Positions 38,531 through 47,128 of a stretch of 64,000 nucleotides of DNA are shown here, piece after piece. Position 1 is the stretch's first letter; the number at the start of each line of letters is the position of its first letter. The stretch comes from Marinifilum sp. D714. Lineage in GTDB: Bacteria; Bacteroidota; Bacteroidia; Bacteroidales; Marinifilaceae. Where the stretch lies: positions 124,001-188,000 of the forward strand of contig NZ_JALPNU010000003.1 of NCBI RefSeq assembly GCF_030851345.1, in the 5' to 3' direction. A program made the position numbers and the translations under genes. The notes below the pieces were generated by a model. It was not told the DNA's origin and did not search any database. It saw only the letters and a list, made by a program, of their open reading frames with translations.

Positions 38531-39261
38531 ATGAAGTTTATTTTTACATCTGATCTGGACAGCTACAGGATCAGATCAATTTTATTGACTCTTACCTAAA
38601 AGATTTTCTGAAAGAGATATCCATTAAAACCCTTTTTATTCCCGGTAATATCGATTGGCCGGGAGCTATTCATATTATCAATAAACTGCCGAATGAATAT
38701 GGCATTCGCGAGATCCATCCCAATGGAATACCTCTAGAAAATAACATGATACTTGCTGGATACCCTTTTGTTCCTCCTGGCCCCCTGCATAGAAAGGATT
38801 TCGAATTACGGGATTTGAAAACTGATAAGCACACTCCCATTCCTGATTCATATGTCACCAATAAAATAGGCACACGAAAATATATTAAAACTGACTATTT
38901 CGAAAAAAAACAGAGTATTGAGGAAGACTTGCAGCACATCCATCCGCAATGTAAAATTTTAATTACTCATACACCTCCATGGAGCAAATACCTGGATTTG
39001 TGTTATGCAAACAAACATATTGGTAGCAAAGCCATACGAAACAAAATACAAGAACTAAAGCCTCACTTAAGTCTGCACGGTCATGTTCACGAATCTCCAA
39101 GTATAACAGGAAAGTGGTATGAAAAAATAGGTAACACGATTAGTATTAATGTTGGTTCGGATCAAAAAAACTTACATGCCATTGTGGGAGAAATCAATAA
39201 CAATGGAATGATCAAAAAAATTATACACACCGTATATAGAATTCTGCCCATAAATATTTAA
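38531..39261 (+). pseudogene. Metallophosphoesterase disrupted by a frameshift in the first metal motif
   Basis: The ATG at 38531 reads MKFIFTSDL, the normal start of a calcineurin-type phosphoesterase, but the frame then stops at 38597. A frame shifted by -1 picks up at about 38563 and continues as LQDQINFIDSYLKDFL.. through LFIPGNIDW, then LAGYPFVPPG, LITHTPPWSKY and LHGHVHESPS to the stop at 39261. Inserting four bases after GATCTG would restore SDLHGQLQDQ, the expected DxH motif. This looks like a 4-bp deletion that removes the metal ligand, or a sequencing error. Only 38746-39261 remains as an ATG-started frame, and it lacks the first metal site. Confidence 0.8.
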
Positions 39262-39366
39262 GAAACCTCATGCAATTTGAAAAAGTTTTACATTGATTCT
39301 CACAATCTTTTTATCATACAGATTATTTCCTTAATTTTATTGAGCATAAAATAAAAGTAAAGTAAG

Positions 39367-40611
39367 ATGAAAGCGTTAGAAGAAATGCCTAAATGGATGC
39401 TTGACAAATGGCAAGGAATCGCCGACTTGTTAGCAGAAATTCTCTCTATACCTGCTGCTTTAATCATGAAAGCTGAAAATCAGCAAATGGAAGTGTTTAT
39501 AACCAGTAATTCGAAGAACAATCCATACAATGCTGGTGATAAAGAAGACTGGCATGGCTTGTATTGTGAAACAGTAATCAAGTCGAATGAAAAATTATTG
39601 GTTGCAAATGCATTAACAAATAAAGACTGGGATCAGAATCCAGACATTGAATTGGGAATGATTGCCTACCTTGGTTACCCGATTTTATATCCTGATAAAT
39701 CACCCTTTGGAACAATTTGTATTCTGGATAACAAGGAAAACTATTTTTCTTCTGTTCATGAAAAAACTCTAAGGCAATTTAAAGATGTAATTGAACTGGA
39801 CTTGGCCATGGTAACTTCATTTGAGGTAAAATCCTCCAAAATGATTCAAACCATAAAAGAACAACAGGATCAACTAAAAAGACAAAACATCGCTTTGCAA
39901 AAAGCCAAAGAAAAGGCTGAGGAAGGAAATCGTTTAAAATCGGCTTTCTTACAGAATATTTCGCATGAAATTAGAACTCCCTTAAATGCTGTTGTTGGTT
40001 TTTCAGAACTATTATCAAAGCCGGATTTAACTAATGAAAAAAGAGATTATTTTTCTTCGATTATTCTAAAAAACTCAGAGCAATTGTTATCAATAGTATC
40101 AGATATCTTGACTGTTTCAGAGATAGAAACAGAGCAACATCAAGTTAAAATTGAATACACTTGCCTTGATTCGACCTTACAAGATCTTGAGGATATCTAC
40201 AAACAAAGATACCAAGACAATGGTATTGATTTTATCAAGCGTATCCCGGAAAATCTTCGTGGGCACAAAATTAATACAGATAAAACCAAACTGAATCAAA
40301 TTATTACAAACCTGTTAAACAATGCATTTAAATTCACCGAAAAAGGATCGATTGAATTTGGAGTTGAGCTTAAAAATGATGATTATGAATTCTACGTAAA
40401 AGATAGTGGAATTGGAATATCGGAAGACATGCAAGAAGAAATCTTTAATCGATTTACACAAACCAACGAAACCATTAGCGAATTGTATGGTGGTATAGGC
40501 CTAGGCCTTTCTATATCAAAAGCATTTGTTGAACTGCTCGGTGGAAAAATATGGTTAAAATCAGAAGTGGGTAAAGGTTCTAATTTCTACTTTACACTTC
40601 CCAATCGATAA
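39367..40611 (+). CDS. Orphan GAF-domain sensor histidine kinase
   Basis: This 414-residue soluble kinase has an N-terminal GAF domain (about 10-150, with GYPILYPDKSPFGTICILD), a coiled-coil linker, a HisKA domain with phospho-acceptor H200 in NISHEIRTPLNAVVGFSELL, and a HATPase domain (about 290-414) with the N-box NLLNNAFKFTE and G-boxes DSGIGIS and GGIGLGLSIS. No membrane segment and no response regulator are adjacent, so its partner is unknown. It is the last plus-strand gene before the convergent hem operon. Confidence 0.92.
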   Translation: MKALEEMPKWMLDKWQGIADLLAEILSIPAALIMKAENQQMEVFITSNSKNNPYNAGDKEDWHGLYCETVIKSNEKLLVANALTNKDWDQNPDIELGMIAYLGYPILYPDKSPFGTICILDNKENYFSSVHEKTLRQFKDVIELDLAMVTSFEVKSSKMIQTIKEQQDQLKRQNIALQKAKEKAEEGNRLKSAFLQNISHEIRTPLNAVVGFSELLSKPDLTNEKRDYFSSIILKNSEQLLSIVSDILTVSEIETEQHQVKIEYTCLDSTLQDLEDIYKQRYQDNGIDFIKRIPENLRGHKINTDKTKLNQIITNLLNNAFKFTEKGSIEFGVELKNDDYEFYVKDSGIGISEDMQEEIFNRFTQTNETISELYGGIGLGLSISKAFVELLGGKIWLKSEVGKGSNFYFTLPNR

Positions 40612-40614
40612 GAC

Positions 40615-40651
40615 ATTAAAAAAGGAGAAAGCCAAATCACTTTCTCCTTTG
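40615..40651. terminator. Bidirectional terminator between the GAF kinase and hemE
   Basis: The perfect 11-bp stem AAAGGAGAAAG (40621-40631) / CTTTCTCCTTT (40640-40650) has TTTTTT on the minus strand (hemE side) and GTTTATC on the plus side. Confidence 0.8.
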
Positions 40652-40684
40652 TTTATCTTAGATAGACAGGATAAATCTCATCTA

Positions 40685-41710
40685 TTATCTACCCCAGTCA
40701 GATTCTTTCACTTTCTTCACTAGATATTCAACATTCTCAACAGGAATTGATGGCAATAAACCATGACCAAGGTTGAAAATCCACTTGTGATCTGTTCTTC
40801 CATAGTTCAAGTAATACTCAAATTCACGATCGATAGCTTCTGGTGTTGATTCCAGAATTCTAGGATCGAAATTTCCTTGTAGAATCATCTCCTCTCCAAC
40901 AATGCTTCTCACTTCGTGCAATGGCATTTGCCAATCCACGCTAACACAATCACACAGGTCGTAATTCACCATATTAATACCTGTTCCCAATCCTTTCGGC
41001 AAGTAAATGGTCTTCACCCCTTTTTCACGGACTGCTCCCAAAATCGCTTTTACCGATGGCAAAAATACTTCTTTGTACAATTCAACAGGAATTAAACCTG
41101 CATGAGTCTCGAACAATTGAAATGCCTGAACACCGTGTTCAACCTGCTTTAATGCATAATGAATACTCATTTCGGTGATTTTTGCCACCACTTTCTTCAT
41201 CAATTCCTTATCGCGATAAATTGCAGGAACAAAATCAGGGAAATTTTGATTTCTACTAAAGCCCTGATACATATAACAAAGCGTGGTTAAAGGGCCTCCG
41301 CAAAAACCAATCAATGGAATATCCTTAGGTTTAATTTCAAGAATTCTGTCAATTGCGGCATAAATATGATCAAGCTTCTCCGGTTTTTCGGTTAAGAATG
41401 ACAAAGGATCGGTAACATCTTTTAAAGCCGTTGCAAAACTTGGACCTTTCCCTTCAAAACTTAACTCCATTCCCAAAGCTTCGGGAATCACAAGAATGTC
41501 AGAAAATAGAATTGCAGCATCAACTCCCAAATCATGAATTGGCAACATGGTAACATCCGCAGCCAAATTCGGAGTTTCCATCATCTCTTTAAAACCATAG
41601 GTTTCTCTTAGTTTCATGTACGATGGCAATACTCTTCCCGCCTGACGCATAAACCACATTGGTGGTCTTTCTCTTTTAACTCCGTTAATTGTATCTAAAA
41701 ATAGGCTCAT
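40685..41710 (-). CDS. hemE: Uroporphyrinogen decarboxylase
   Basis: The enzyme decarboxylates the four acetate side chains of uroporphyrinogen III to give coproporphyrinogen III. The 341 residues carry the signature PMWFMRQAGRVLPSY (about 17-31), which binds the substrate carboxylates. They also have the conserved Asp region LFSDILVIPEALGM, GFCGGPLTTLCYM and NLGHGLLPSIPVENV. Length is standard. It is the last gene of hemA-hemC-hemB-hemE, 42 bp after hemB, and is followed by a strong terminator. Confidence 0.96.
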   Translation of the reverse strand: MSLFLDTINGVKRERPPMWFMRQAGRVLPSYMKLRETYGFKEMMETPNLAADVTMLPIHDLGVDAAILFSDILVIPEALGMELSFEGKGPSFATALKDVTDPLSFLTEKPEKLDHIYAAIDRILEIKPKDIPLIGFCGGPLTTLCYMYQGFSRNQNFPDFVPAIYRDKELMKKVVAKITEMSIHYALKQVEHGVQAFQLFETHAGLIPVELYKEVFLPSVKAILGAVREKGVKTIYLPKGLGTGINMVNYDLCDCVSVDWQMPLHEVRSIVGEEMILQGNFDPRILESTPEAIDREFEYYLNYGRTDHKWIFNLGHGLLPSIPVENVEYLVKKVKESDWGR

Positions 41711-41752
41711 GTGAAATTAGTCGTTAGTGATTCATAACTAGCTTGTGGTAAT

Positions 41753-42745
41753 TTATGCTTTCCCGTTTAAAACATTTGCTACGTCCTGCGCGTGGTAAGT
41801 AATAATAATATCGGCTCCAGCTCTTTTGATTGACATCATGATTTCCATCATTACACGTTTTCCATCAATCCAATCGTTAGCTTCTGCTGCTTTTACCATC
41901 GAAAACTCTCCACTTACGTTGTACGCTGCAACTGGTACATTGAATTCATGCTTTGTGCGATAAATCACGTCCAAATAACTTAAGGCTGGTTTTACCATTA
42001 CCATATCAGCTCCTTCTGCAATGTCCATTTCAACTTCTCGAATTGCTTCATCACTGTTTCTAGGATCCATTTGGTAAGTAGAGCGATCTCCAAATTGTGG
42101 TGCACTTTCAGCAGCGTCTCTAAACGGACCATAGAAACCAGAAGCATATTTAGCTGAATAAGCCATGATAGGAATTTTCTCGAAGCAATTCTCATCCAAA
42201 GCTTTTCTCATGTATCCTATGCGACCATCCATCATATCACTTGGTGCCACCATATCAACACCAGCCTCGGCCAATGAAACAGCTTGAGCTGCAAGAGTAA
42301 CTAGAGTTTGATCGTTATCTACATCACCATCTATTATGGTACCACAGTGACCATGTGTTGTGTATTCACAATTACAGATATCAGCAATGATGTACATTTC
42401 AGGGTATTTTGCTTTGATTGCTCGGGTAGCCTGCTGTACAATTCCATGATCGTGGGTTGCTACTGTTCCATCGGCATCTTTCGTTTCAGGGATACCGAAC
42501 AATAATACTGATTTAACACCTGATTCCAATAATTCTCCACATTTTTCAACCAATAAATCAACTGACAACTGGTCGTTACCTGGCATACTTTTTATCGGAT
42601 TCTTAACCTTCTCTCCCGGACAAACAAAAAGTGGCATGATTAAATCATCAACAGAAAGTGAAGTTTCTGCAACCATATCACGAACAACTTTGCTGTAACG
42701 CAATCTTCTCATTCGTGTATCAGGAAAAAGTGGACGTAAACTCAT
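41753..42745 (-). CDS. hemB: Delta-aminolevulinic acid dehydratase (porphobilinogen synthase)
   Basis: The enzyme condenses two 5-aminolevulinates to porphobilinogen. The 330 residues are of standard length. The Cys-rich DICNCEYTTHGHCG (about 121-134) marks the zinc-dependent type. The two active-site lysines lie in YSAKYASGFYGPFRDA and MVKPALSYLDVI. It is third in hemA-hemC-hemB-hemE, 59 bp after hemC. Confidence 0.96.
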   Translation of the reverse strand: MSLRPLFPDTRMRRLRYSKVVRDMVAETSLSVDDLIMPLFVCPGEKVKNPIKSMPGNDQLSVDLLVEKCGELLESGVKSVLLFGIPETKDADGTVATHDHGIVQQATRAIKAKYPEMYIIADICNCEYTTHGHCGTIIDGDVDNDQTLVTLAAQAVSLAEAGVDMVAPSDMMDGRIGYMRKALDENCFEKIPIMAYSAKYASGFYGPFRDAAESAPQFGDRSTYQMDPRNSDEAIREVEMDIAEGADMVMVKPALSYLDVIYRTKHEFNVPVAAYNVSGEFSMVKAAEANDWIDGKRVMMEIMMSIKRAGADIIITYHAQDVANVLNGKA

Positions 42746-42804
42746 AGTGTGTGTATTTTGTAATTTTATTTATTGAAATAATTTTCTGTTTAACTGTAAA
42801 ACTC

Positions 42805-43731
42805 CTAAAGATAAAAATTTATTCCTTTTACCTTACAAGTATCTTTCATTTGTTGCGCCAATTTTGTCGATTCCTCAACAGATTTTTCTATTGAAACTTC
42901 TATTTGTTCAACAATGAATTGATTGGTTTTTAAATCCCCTACAATCGCAATCATTGTCAAGTTTTCATTGCTCACCACTGCATGCGCTGCCAATGGAAAC
43001 TTGCAACCTCCCTCAATTTCTGCCATAAAAGCACGTTCAGCCAGAACTGCATGCATGGTAGGTTCATGATTTACCTTCTTCACTAAAGCAATGGTTTCCT
43101 CATCATTATCTCTACATTCAATAGCAATTGCACCTTGACCAATTGCTGGAATACATTGATCGACATCTAAAAGTAGTTTCTCCTGAAATTCCTTTCCCAT
43201 TCTATTCATACCTGCAGCAGCAAGAATAATGGCATCATACTCACCATCCATTAACTTTTGCATTCTGGTATCAATATTTCCTCTGATCTCTTTAAAATTG
43301 GTATCAGGTCTTAAATCCGCCAACTGAACTCTTCTACGAGGACTTCCCGTTCCCAAAACAAAGCCTTCAGGCATTTGATCTATTGTACTTCCATCGCGAC
43401 TTATAAATACATCGCGTACATCTTCACGTTCAGGAAAAGCAACCAATTTTAATCCATCAGGATGAAAACTTGGGACATCCTTTAAACTATGAACTGCAAT
43501 ATCTGCCTCTCCTTCAAGAAGTGCATGTTCCAGTTCTTTTACAAACAAACCTGTACTTCCAAATTCAGTAAGCGAGCGATTCTGAACTCTATCGCCTTTT
43601 GTACTAAATTTAATTACCTCAAATTCAACATCTGGATTGGCATTCTGTAGTAATTCAACAGTTTGCATTGTTTGTGTATAGGCAAGCAAACTTGGACGTG
43701 TTGCAACTCTAATCTTTTTTTTAGCTGGCAT
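42805..43731 (-). CDS. hemC: Porphobilinogen deaminase (hydroxymethylbilane synthase)
   Basis: The enzyme links four porphobilinogens into hydroxymethylbilane, the substrate of HemD. Over 308 residues it shows IRVATRPSLLAYTQT at the start, ADIAVHSLKDVP, LGTGSPRRRVQLA and IRGNIDTRMQKL, plus the dipyrromethane-cofactor cysteine in IEGGCKFPLAAHA. It follows hemA after an 88-bp gap that holds a terminator-like hairpin, so its expression may be partly uncoupled from hemA. Confidence 0.96.
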   Translation of the reverse strand: MPAKKKIRVATRPSLLAYTQTMQTVELLQNANPDVEFEVIKFSTKGDRVQNRSLTEFGSTGLFVKELEHALLEGEADIAVHSLKDVPSFHPDGLKLVAFPEREDVRDVFISRDGSTIDQMPEGFVLGTGSPRRRVQLADLRPDTNFKEIRGNIDTRMQKLMDGEYDAIILAAAGMNRMGKEFQEKLLLDVDQCIPAIGQGAIAIECRDNDEETIALVKKVNHEPTMHAVLAERAFMAEIEGGCKFPLAAHAVVSNENLTMIAIVGDLKTNQFIVEQIEVSIEKSVEESTKLAQQMKDTCKVKGINFYL

Positions 43732-43764
43732 TTAGGATAGTATTTCGTAGTTATTTTAGGAAAT

Positions 43765-43801
43765 AAAAAAGCCATATAAAACTTGTTTATACAGCTTTTT
43801 A
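43765..43801 (-). terminator. Intercistronic terminator/attenuator between hemA and hemC
   Basis: On the minus strand AAAAAGC (43794-43800) pairs with GCTTTTTT (43765-43772). An inner TATAAA/TTTATA stem extends it, and it is followed by ATTTCC. It lies 19 bp past the hemA stop, so part of the hemA transcripts may end here. Confidence 0.6.
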
Positions 43802-43819
43802 TCGAAAGCTCAAACGGCT

Positions 43820-45073
43820 TTACGAATCCATATCTTTAAAAATCATATTTAGGGTTTCCATTGGACTCGATTGCTTTTTATGATGATCTTTCAGGTGATT
43901 GATACATGCTCTGGCAATCTTGTTCACAATGTTATTGGTAATGTGCTCTACCTTTTTCAACTCATCTTCAGACAGTTTGTTTTTGTGATAATCGAGCTCC
44001 TTTCTTTGTACATTTTGCAGATTTTCCTTCAAAGCTACAATTACTGGAGAAAGGTACTTTACCTCTAACCAACCATAAAATTCACCTATTGAAGCATGAA
44101 TGATTTTCTCTGCATCAGGAATACATGCTTTACGCTGATCAATGGCTTCTGAAATATGTTTTGATAATTCATCTACTGTAATCACCAGTACATTTTCCAA
44201 ATTATCAATTGCTGTATCAACATTACGTGGCACTGAAAGATCCAGAACCAATTTACATGATTCAACACCTTTAAAATGATCAAGCGTTAAAGTTGGTTTT
44301 GCTGCTCCTGTTGCAACAATAATCACTTCTGCTTTTTCAACTTCCTGAGTTAATTTCTCGATAGGTTGGTGTTGAATATTATATCTTTCTGCTAGTGCTT
44401 CTGCTTTTTCAATGGTTCGATTTACCAAAGTTAGCGAACGGTTGTTCATATGCTTTAACAGGTTCCCACAAGTATCTTTTCCAATATCACCAGTTCCATA
44501 AAGAAGGAAATTACATGTTTCAAGTGTTGAAACTTTGTCCTTAATATATTGAACAGCAGCATGAGAAACAGAAGCTGCACCTTTGCTAATATCCGTTTCG
44601 TTTTTTATTTTTTTACTTGCCTGAAACACAAACGAAAACAATCGATTCAAAAATGAATTAACCATTCCCCTTTGCTCAGACTGCTGATATGCATTTTTAA
44701 CCTGTCCAACAATCTGAAAGTCGCCAATAATTTGCGAATCTAAACCCGCGGTTACCTTATATAAATGACGAATACATTCATTTCCATATAGAGTGTATCC
44801 GTTGTAATTTAAATCATTTCTATTCCCTTTGCAGTATTTTAAGAACAGATCTGTGATGATTTCGACCTCGGAAGAGTGTGCATAAATCTCGGTACGATTA
44901 CAAGTAGATATGATTACCATACCTTCAATTTGATGCTCTTTTGCCTCCTTCAACAAGTTTTCCTGATCTTCTGAAGATAAAGAAAACATTCCTCTAACAT
45001 CCAGAGCCGTCTTTCTATAGCTAATTCCTAGAACAAATAATTTTTGTAGATTTTCTCGAATTTGTAATGACAT
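43820..45073 (-). CDS. hemA: Glutamyl-tRNA reductase
   Basis: The NADPH-dependent enzyme reduces glutamyl-tRNA to glutamate-1-semialdehyde, the committed step of the C5 tetrapyrrole pathway. The 417 residues show the N-terminal catalytic domain with nucleophilic Cys in IISTCNRTEIYA (about 54-65) and SQIIGDFQIVGQVKNAY (about 114-130). The Rossmann domain has LLYGTGDIGKDTC, and a helical dimerisation domain ends the protein. It is the first gene of the hem operon and is preceded by a TATATTTG -7 box. Confidence 0.96.
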   Translation of the reverse strand: MSLQIRENLQKLFVLGISYRKTALDVRGMFSLSSEDQENLLKEAKEHQIEGMVIISTCNRTEIYAHSSEVEIITDLFLKYCKGNRNDLNYNGYTLYGNECIRHLYKVTAGLDSQIIGDFQIVGQVKNAYQQSEQRGMVNSFLNRLFSFVFQASKKIKNETDISKGAASVSHAAVQYIKDKVSTLETCNFLLYGTGDIGKDTCGNLLKHMNNRSLTLVNRTIEKAEALAERYNIQHQPIEKLTQEVEKAEVIIVATGAAKPTLTLDHFKGVESCKLVLDLSVPRNVDTAIDNLENVLVITVDELSKHISEAIDQRKACIPDAEKIIHASIGEFYGWLEVKYLSPVIVALKENLQNVQRKELDYHKNKLSEDELKKVEHITNNIVNKIARACINHLKDHHKKQSSPMETLNMIFKDMDS

Positions 45074-45135
45074 AAAAACGGAATTTGTTTGCTAATTCGT
45101 TACAACCTATTATCTGTAGGTGCAACAAACCGATT

Positions 45136-45143
45136 CAAATATA
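45136..45143 (-). promoter_or_regulatory. Putative -7 box of hemA
   Basis: The minus strand reads TATATTTG, matching TAnnTTTG, 63 bp before the hemA ATG. A TTTTG stretch upstream is too close to be a standard -33 box. The rest of the 286-bp gap to 45360 shows nothing else. Confidence 0.45.
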
Positions 45144-45359
45144 AAGGTAATTATTCAAAAAACCTCCTAATTTCAGTAAGTACATAAATAGATATTGACC
45201 ACTTTAATTATTATGAAAATTCAAAAAACCCAAAAAGGGATTTTAATATCTTAAATACCACAATAATTCAAGTTTCTTTCATAATTTTACCATTCCTAAT
45301 ATATTTAATCATTCAAAATAAATTTAATTAAAAGCAACGATATTTTTAGATCAATTTAA

Positions 45360-46196
45360 ATGAATAAAACGTTTCAAAATGCAAATAAAACAATCAGCAT
45401 ATTAGGATGCGGATGGTTGGGCTTACCTCTTGCTGAAGAGTTCATCAAAAATGGGATATATATTAAAGGTTCCACTCCTACCCATGAAAAATTAGAACTA
45501 CTAACACAAAAAAACATTCGAACATTCCAAATTAACTTAAATCCAAAGATCAATTCAAATTTTGATAAAGACTTTTTTAATGCCCATATTTTGATTGTGA
45601 ATTTTCCTCCTAAAAGAAGAGAAGACATTGTTGATTGGCATACAAATCAAGTTGCATCTCTAATCGGTGAAATTCGCAAATCAGATATTAAAAATGTAAT
45701 TTTTATCAGCTCCACCTCTGTTTATGCCGACATTAACAATGAAGTTACTGAGGAAAATATGGAAAATCCAAGTAAAAAGAGTGGTAAAGCATTACGCATT
45801 GTAGAAGAGCTGTTTTTTAATGAGAATGATTTTCAAACCACGGTTATTCGATTTGGAGGATTAATTGGTTACGATCGCAAACCAGGTAGATTTTTTGCTG
45901 GTAAAAAACAATTAAAAAACGGAGATGCTCCTGTTAACCTCATCCATAGAGATGACTGTATTGGCATTATTCAACATGTAATAAAAAATGAGATTTGGGG
46001 GGAGGTGATTAATGCTTGTTGTCCAATACATCCTACACGAAAAGAATTTTATAAAATTGCTGCCCAAAAGGATGGTTTTGACCTACCAGAATTTGTTGAT
46101 GGCAAAGAAAATTACAAAATCATTAATTGCGATAAACTTAAACAGTTAGGATATTCATTTAAATACCAAGACCCAATCGATAGCCTTAAAGCTTAA
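45360..46196 (+). CDS. NAD(P)-binding SDR-family epimerase/dehydratase-like protein
   Basis: The 278-residue protein has a Rossmann fold with ILGCGWLGLPLAEEF (GxGxxG, residues about 14-28). It has SSTSVYADI, where a catalytic Ser/Tyr could lie, and IRFGGLIGYDRKPG and NLIHRDDCIGII, typical of extended SDR proteins such as YeeZ/NAD-dependent epimerases. The substrate is unknown. It is preceded by an AT-rich leader, and the small ABM-like gene follows 119 bp downstream. Confidence 0.82.
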   Translation: MNKTFQNANKTISILGCGWLGLPLAEEFIKNGIYIKGSTPTHEKLELLTQKNIRTFQINLNPKINSNFDKDFFNAHILIVNFPPKRREDIVDWHTNQVASLIGEIRKSDIKNVIFISSTSVYADINNEVTEENMENPSKKSGKALRIVEELFFNENDFQTTVIRFGGLIGYDRKPGRFFAGKKQLKNGDAPVNLIHRDDCIGIIQHVIKNEIWGEVINACCPIHPTRKEFYKIAAQKDGFDLPEFVDGKENYKIINCDKLKQLGYSFKYQDPIDSLKA

Positions 46197-46315
46197 TTAA
46201 ATTTTACCTTCGAGCTAAAAAAAGATAAGATCATCCTATTTTTTATTACTATAATCAATTTATTATAAGGCACTTTATTATTTTAACTAATTTTAGGGCA
46301 AATAGTCATGAAGTA

Positions 46316-46612
46316 ATGGTTTATCTGCTACTAAAACAACCAACAAAAGATATTAACTCTTGGAGAGAATCCTTCGACCGATTTCTAGAATATCGAAAAA
46401 TTGGTGGAGAATTGTCTTGCAAGATATATCAAACTCCACGAAAAAAAAATGAATTAATTGTTCTATCGGAGTGGAGAAGCATGGATGATGTAACAGAATT
46501 TCTTGAGTCTCAATCTTTTGAAATGATTAAAGAGCTTGAAATGAACGAGCCTCTTACCATTAAGCTACTTAACAAAAAAGGTATATCTAAGTATATCAAA
46601 CAATTACATTAA
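46316..46612 (+). CDS. Small ABM-like dimeric alpha/beta-barrel protein
   Basis: The 98-residue protein has the layout of the antibiotic-biosynthesis-monooxygenase/heme-degrading ferredoxin-like family: strand, helix around SWRESFDRFLEYRKIGG, strand, strand ELIVLSEWRSMDDVTEFL, helix, strand. Enzyme function cannot be assumed for such a short member. Its 3' end overlaps the convergent gene at 46604-47128 by 9 bp. Confidence 0.7.
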   Translation: MVYLLLKQPTKDINSWRESFDRFLEYRKIGGELSCKIYQTPRKKNELIVLSEWRSMDDVTEFLESQSFEMIKELEMNEPLTIKLLNKKGISKYIKQLH

Positions 46613-47128
46613 ATCCTCCACTTTAACTATTCTTTCTGAGGTAATTGCCAGTATTAGTTTTTCAATAATATCCATAATCAAATCTGAAAATTCATCTTCG
46701 TATATTTTTTCATCCAACTTTTGTAAAGCATCCTTTAATTTGAATCGATTCAAATCTGCTTGATTTAAATTGTTAAGGTATTCCAAAACCTGCAATTCAT
46801 TAAGTGCAATCTCATCTGTATAATTTAGTGGCAATATTTCTAAATCTTCATTGGGAAATATTTTACCACTCTCCTCTACAACCGAATTAATTAAGGTATT
46901 TAAAACATCTATTGCATCTATAAGACTTGCTTGATAATAGGACAATTCTTTCAAATCGTTTAATGCCTCAATCGTTATGGAGTTCATTAAAAGCAAATAC
47001 TCTTCAAGTTTCTCAAGAACCTCAGAAGCTACTCCTGGTTGAATTCTATAGAATTCTATAATTTCTTGTAATATTTGATTTCTTTTCTCGCTTATCGTTT
47101 CCAAAATATGATACTTAAATTCCTTCAC
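46604..47128 (-). CDS. Hypothetical acidic helical protein, coupled to the PHP-ACT gene
   Basis: The 174-residue protein is rich in Glu, Leu and Ile, all helical by appearance, with possible coiled coil and no signal peptide, membrane segment or known motif. It uses a GTG start that overlaps the upstream gene by 14 bp (GTGAAGGAATTTAA contains the stop of the PHP-ACT gene), so translation is probably coupled and the two products may work together. No internal ATG before residue 48 would fit better. Confidence 0.7.
   Translation of the reverse strand: MKEFKYHILETISEKRNQILQEIIEFYRIQPGVASEVLEKLEEYLLLMNSITIEALNDLKELSYYQASLIDAIDVLNTLINSVVEESGKIFPNEDLEILPLNYTDEIALNELQVLEYLNNLNQADLNRFKLKDALQKLDEKIYEDEFSDLIMDIIEKLILAITSERIVKVEDLM

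Noticed and set aside
38746-39261. Metallophosphoesterase as an intact gene starting at 38746
   Set aside because: It would lack the first metal-binding motif, and upstream sequence in the same frame is clearly homologous, so a frameshifted gene explains it better.
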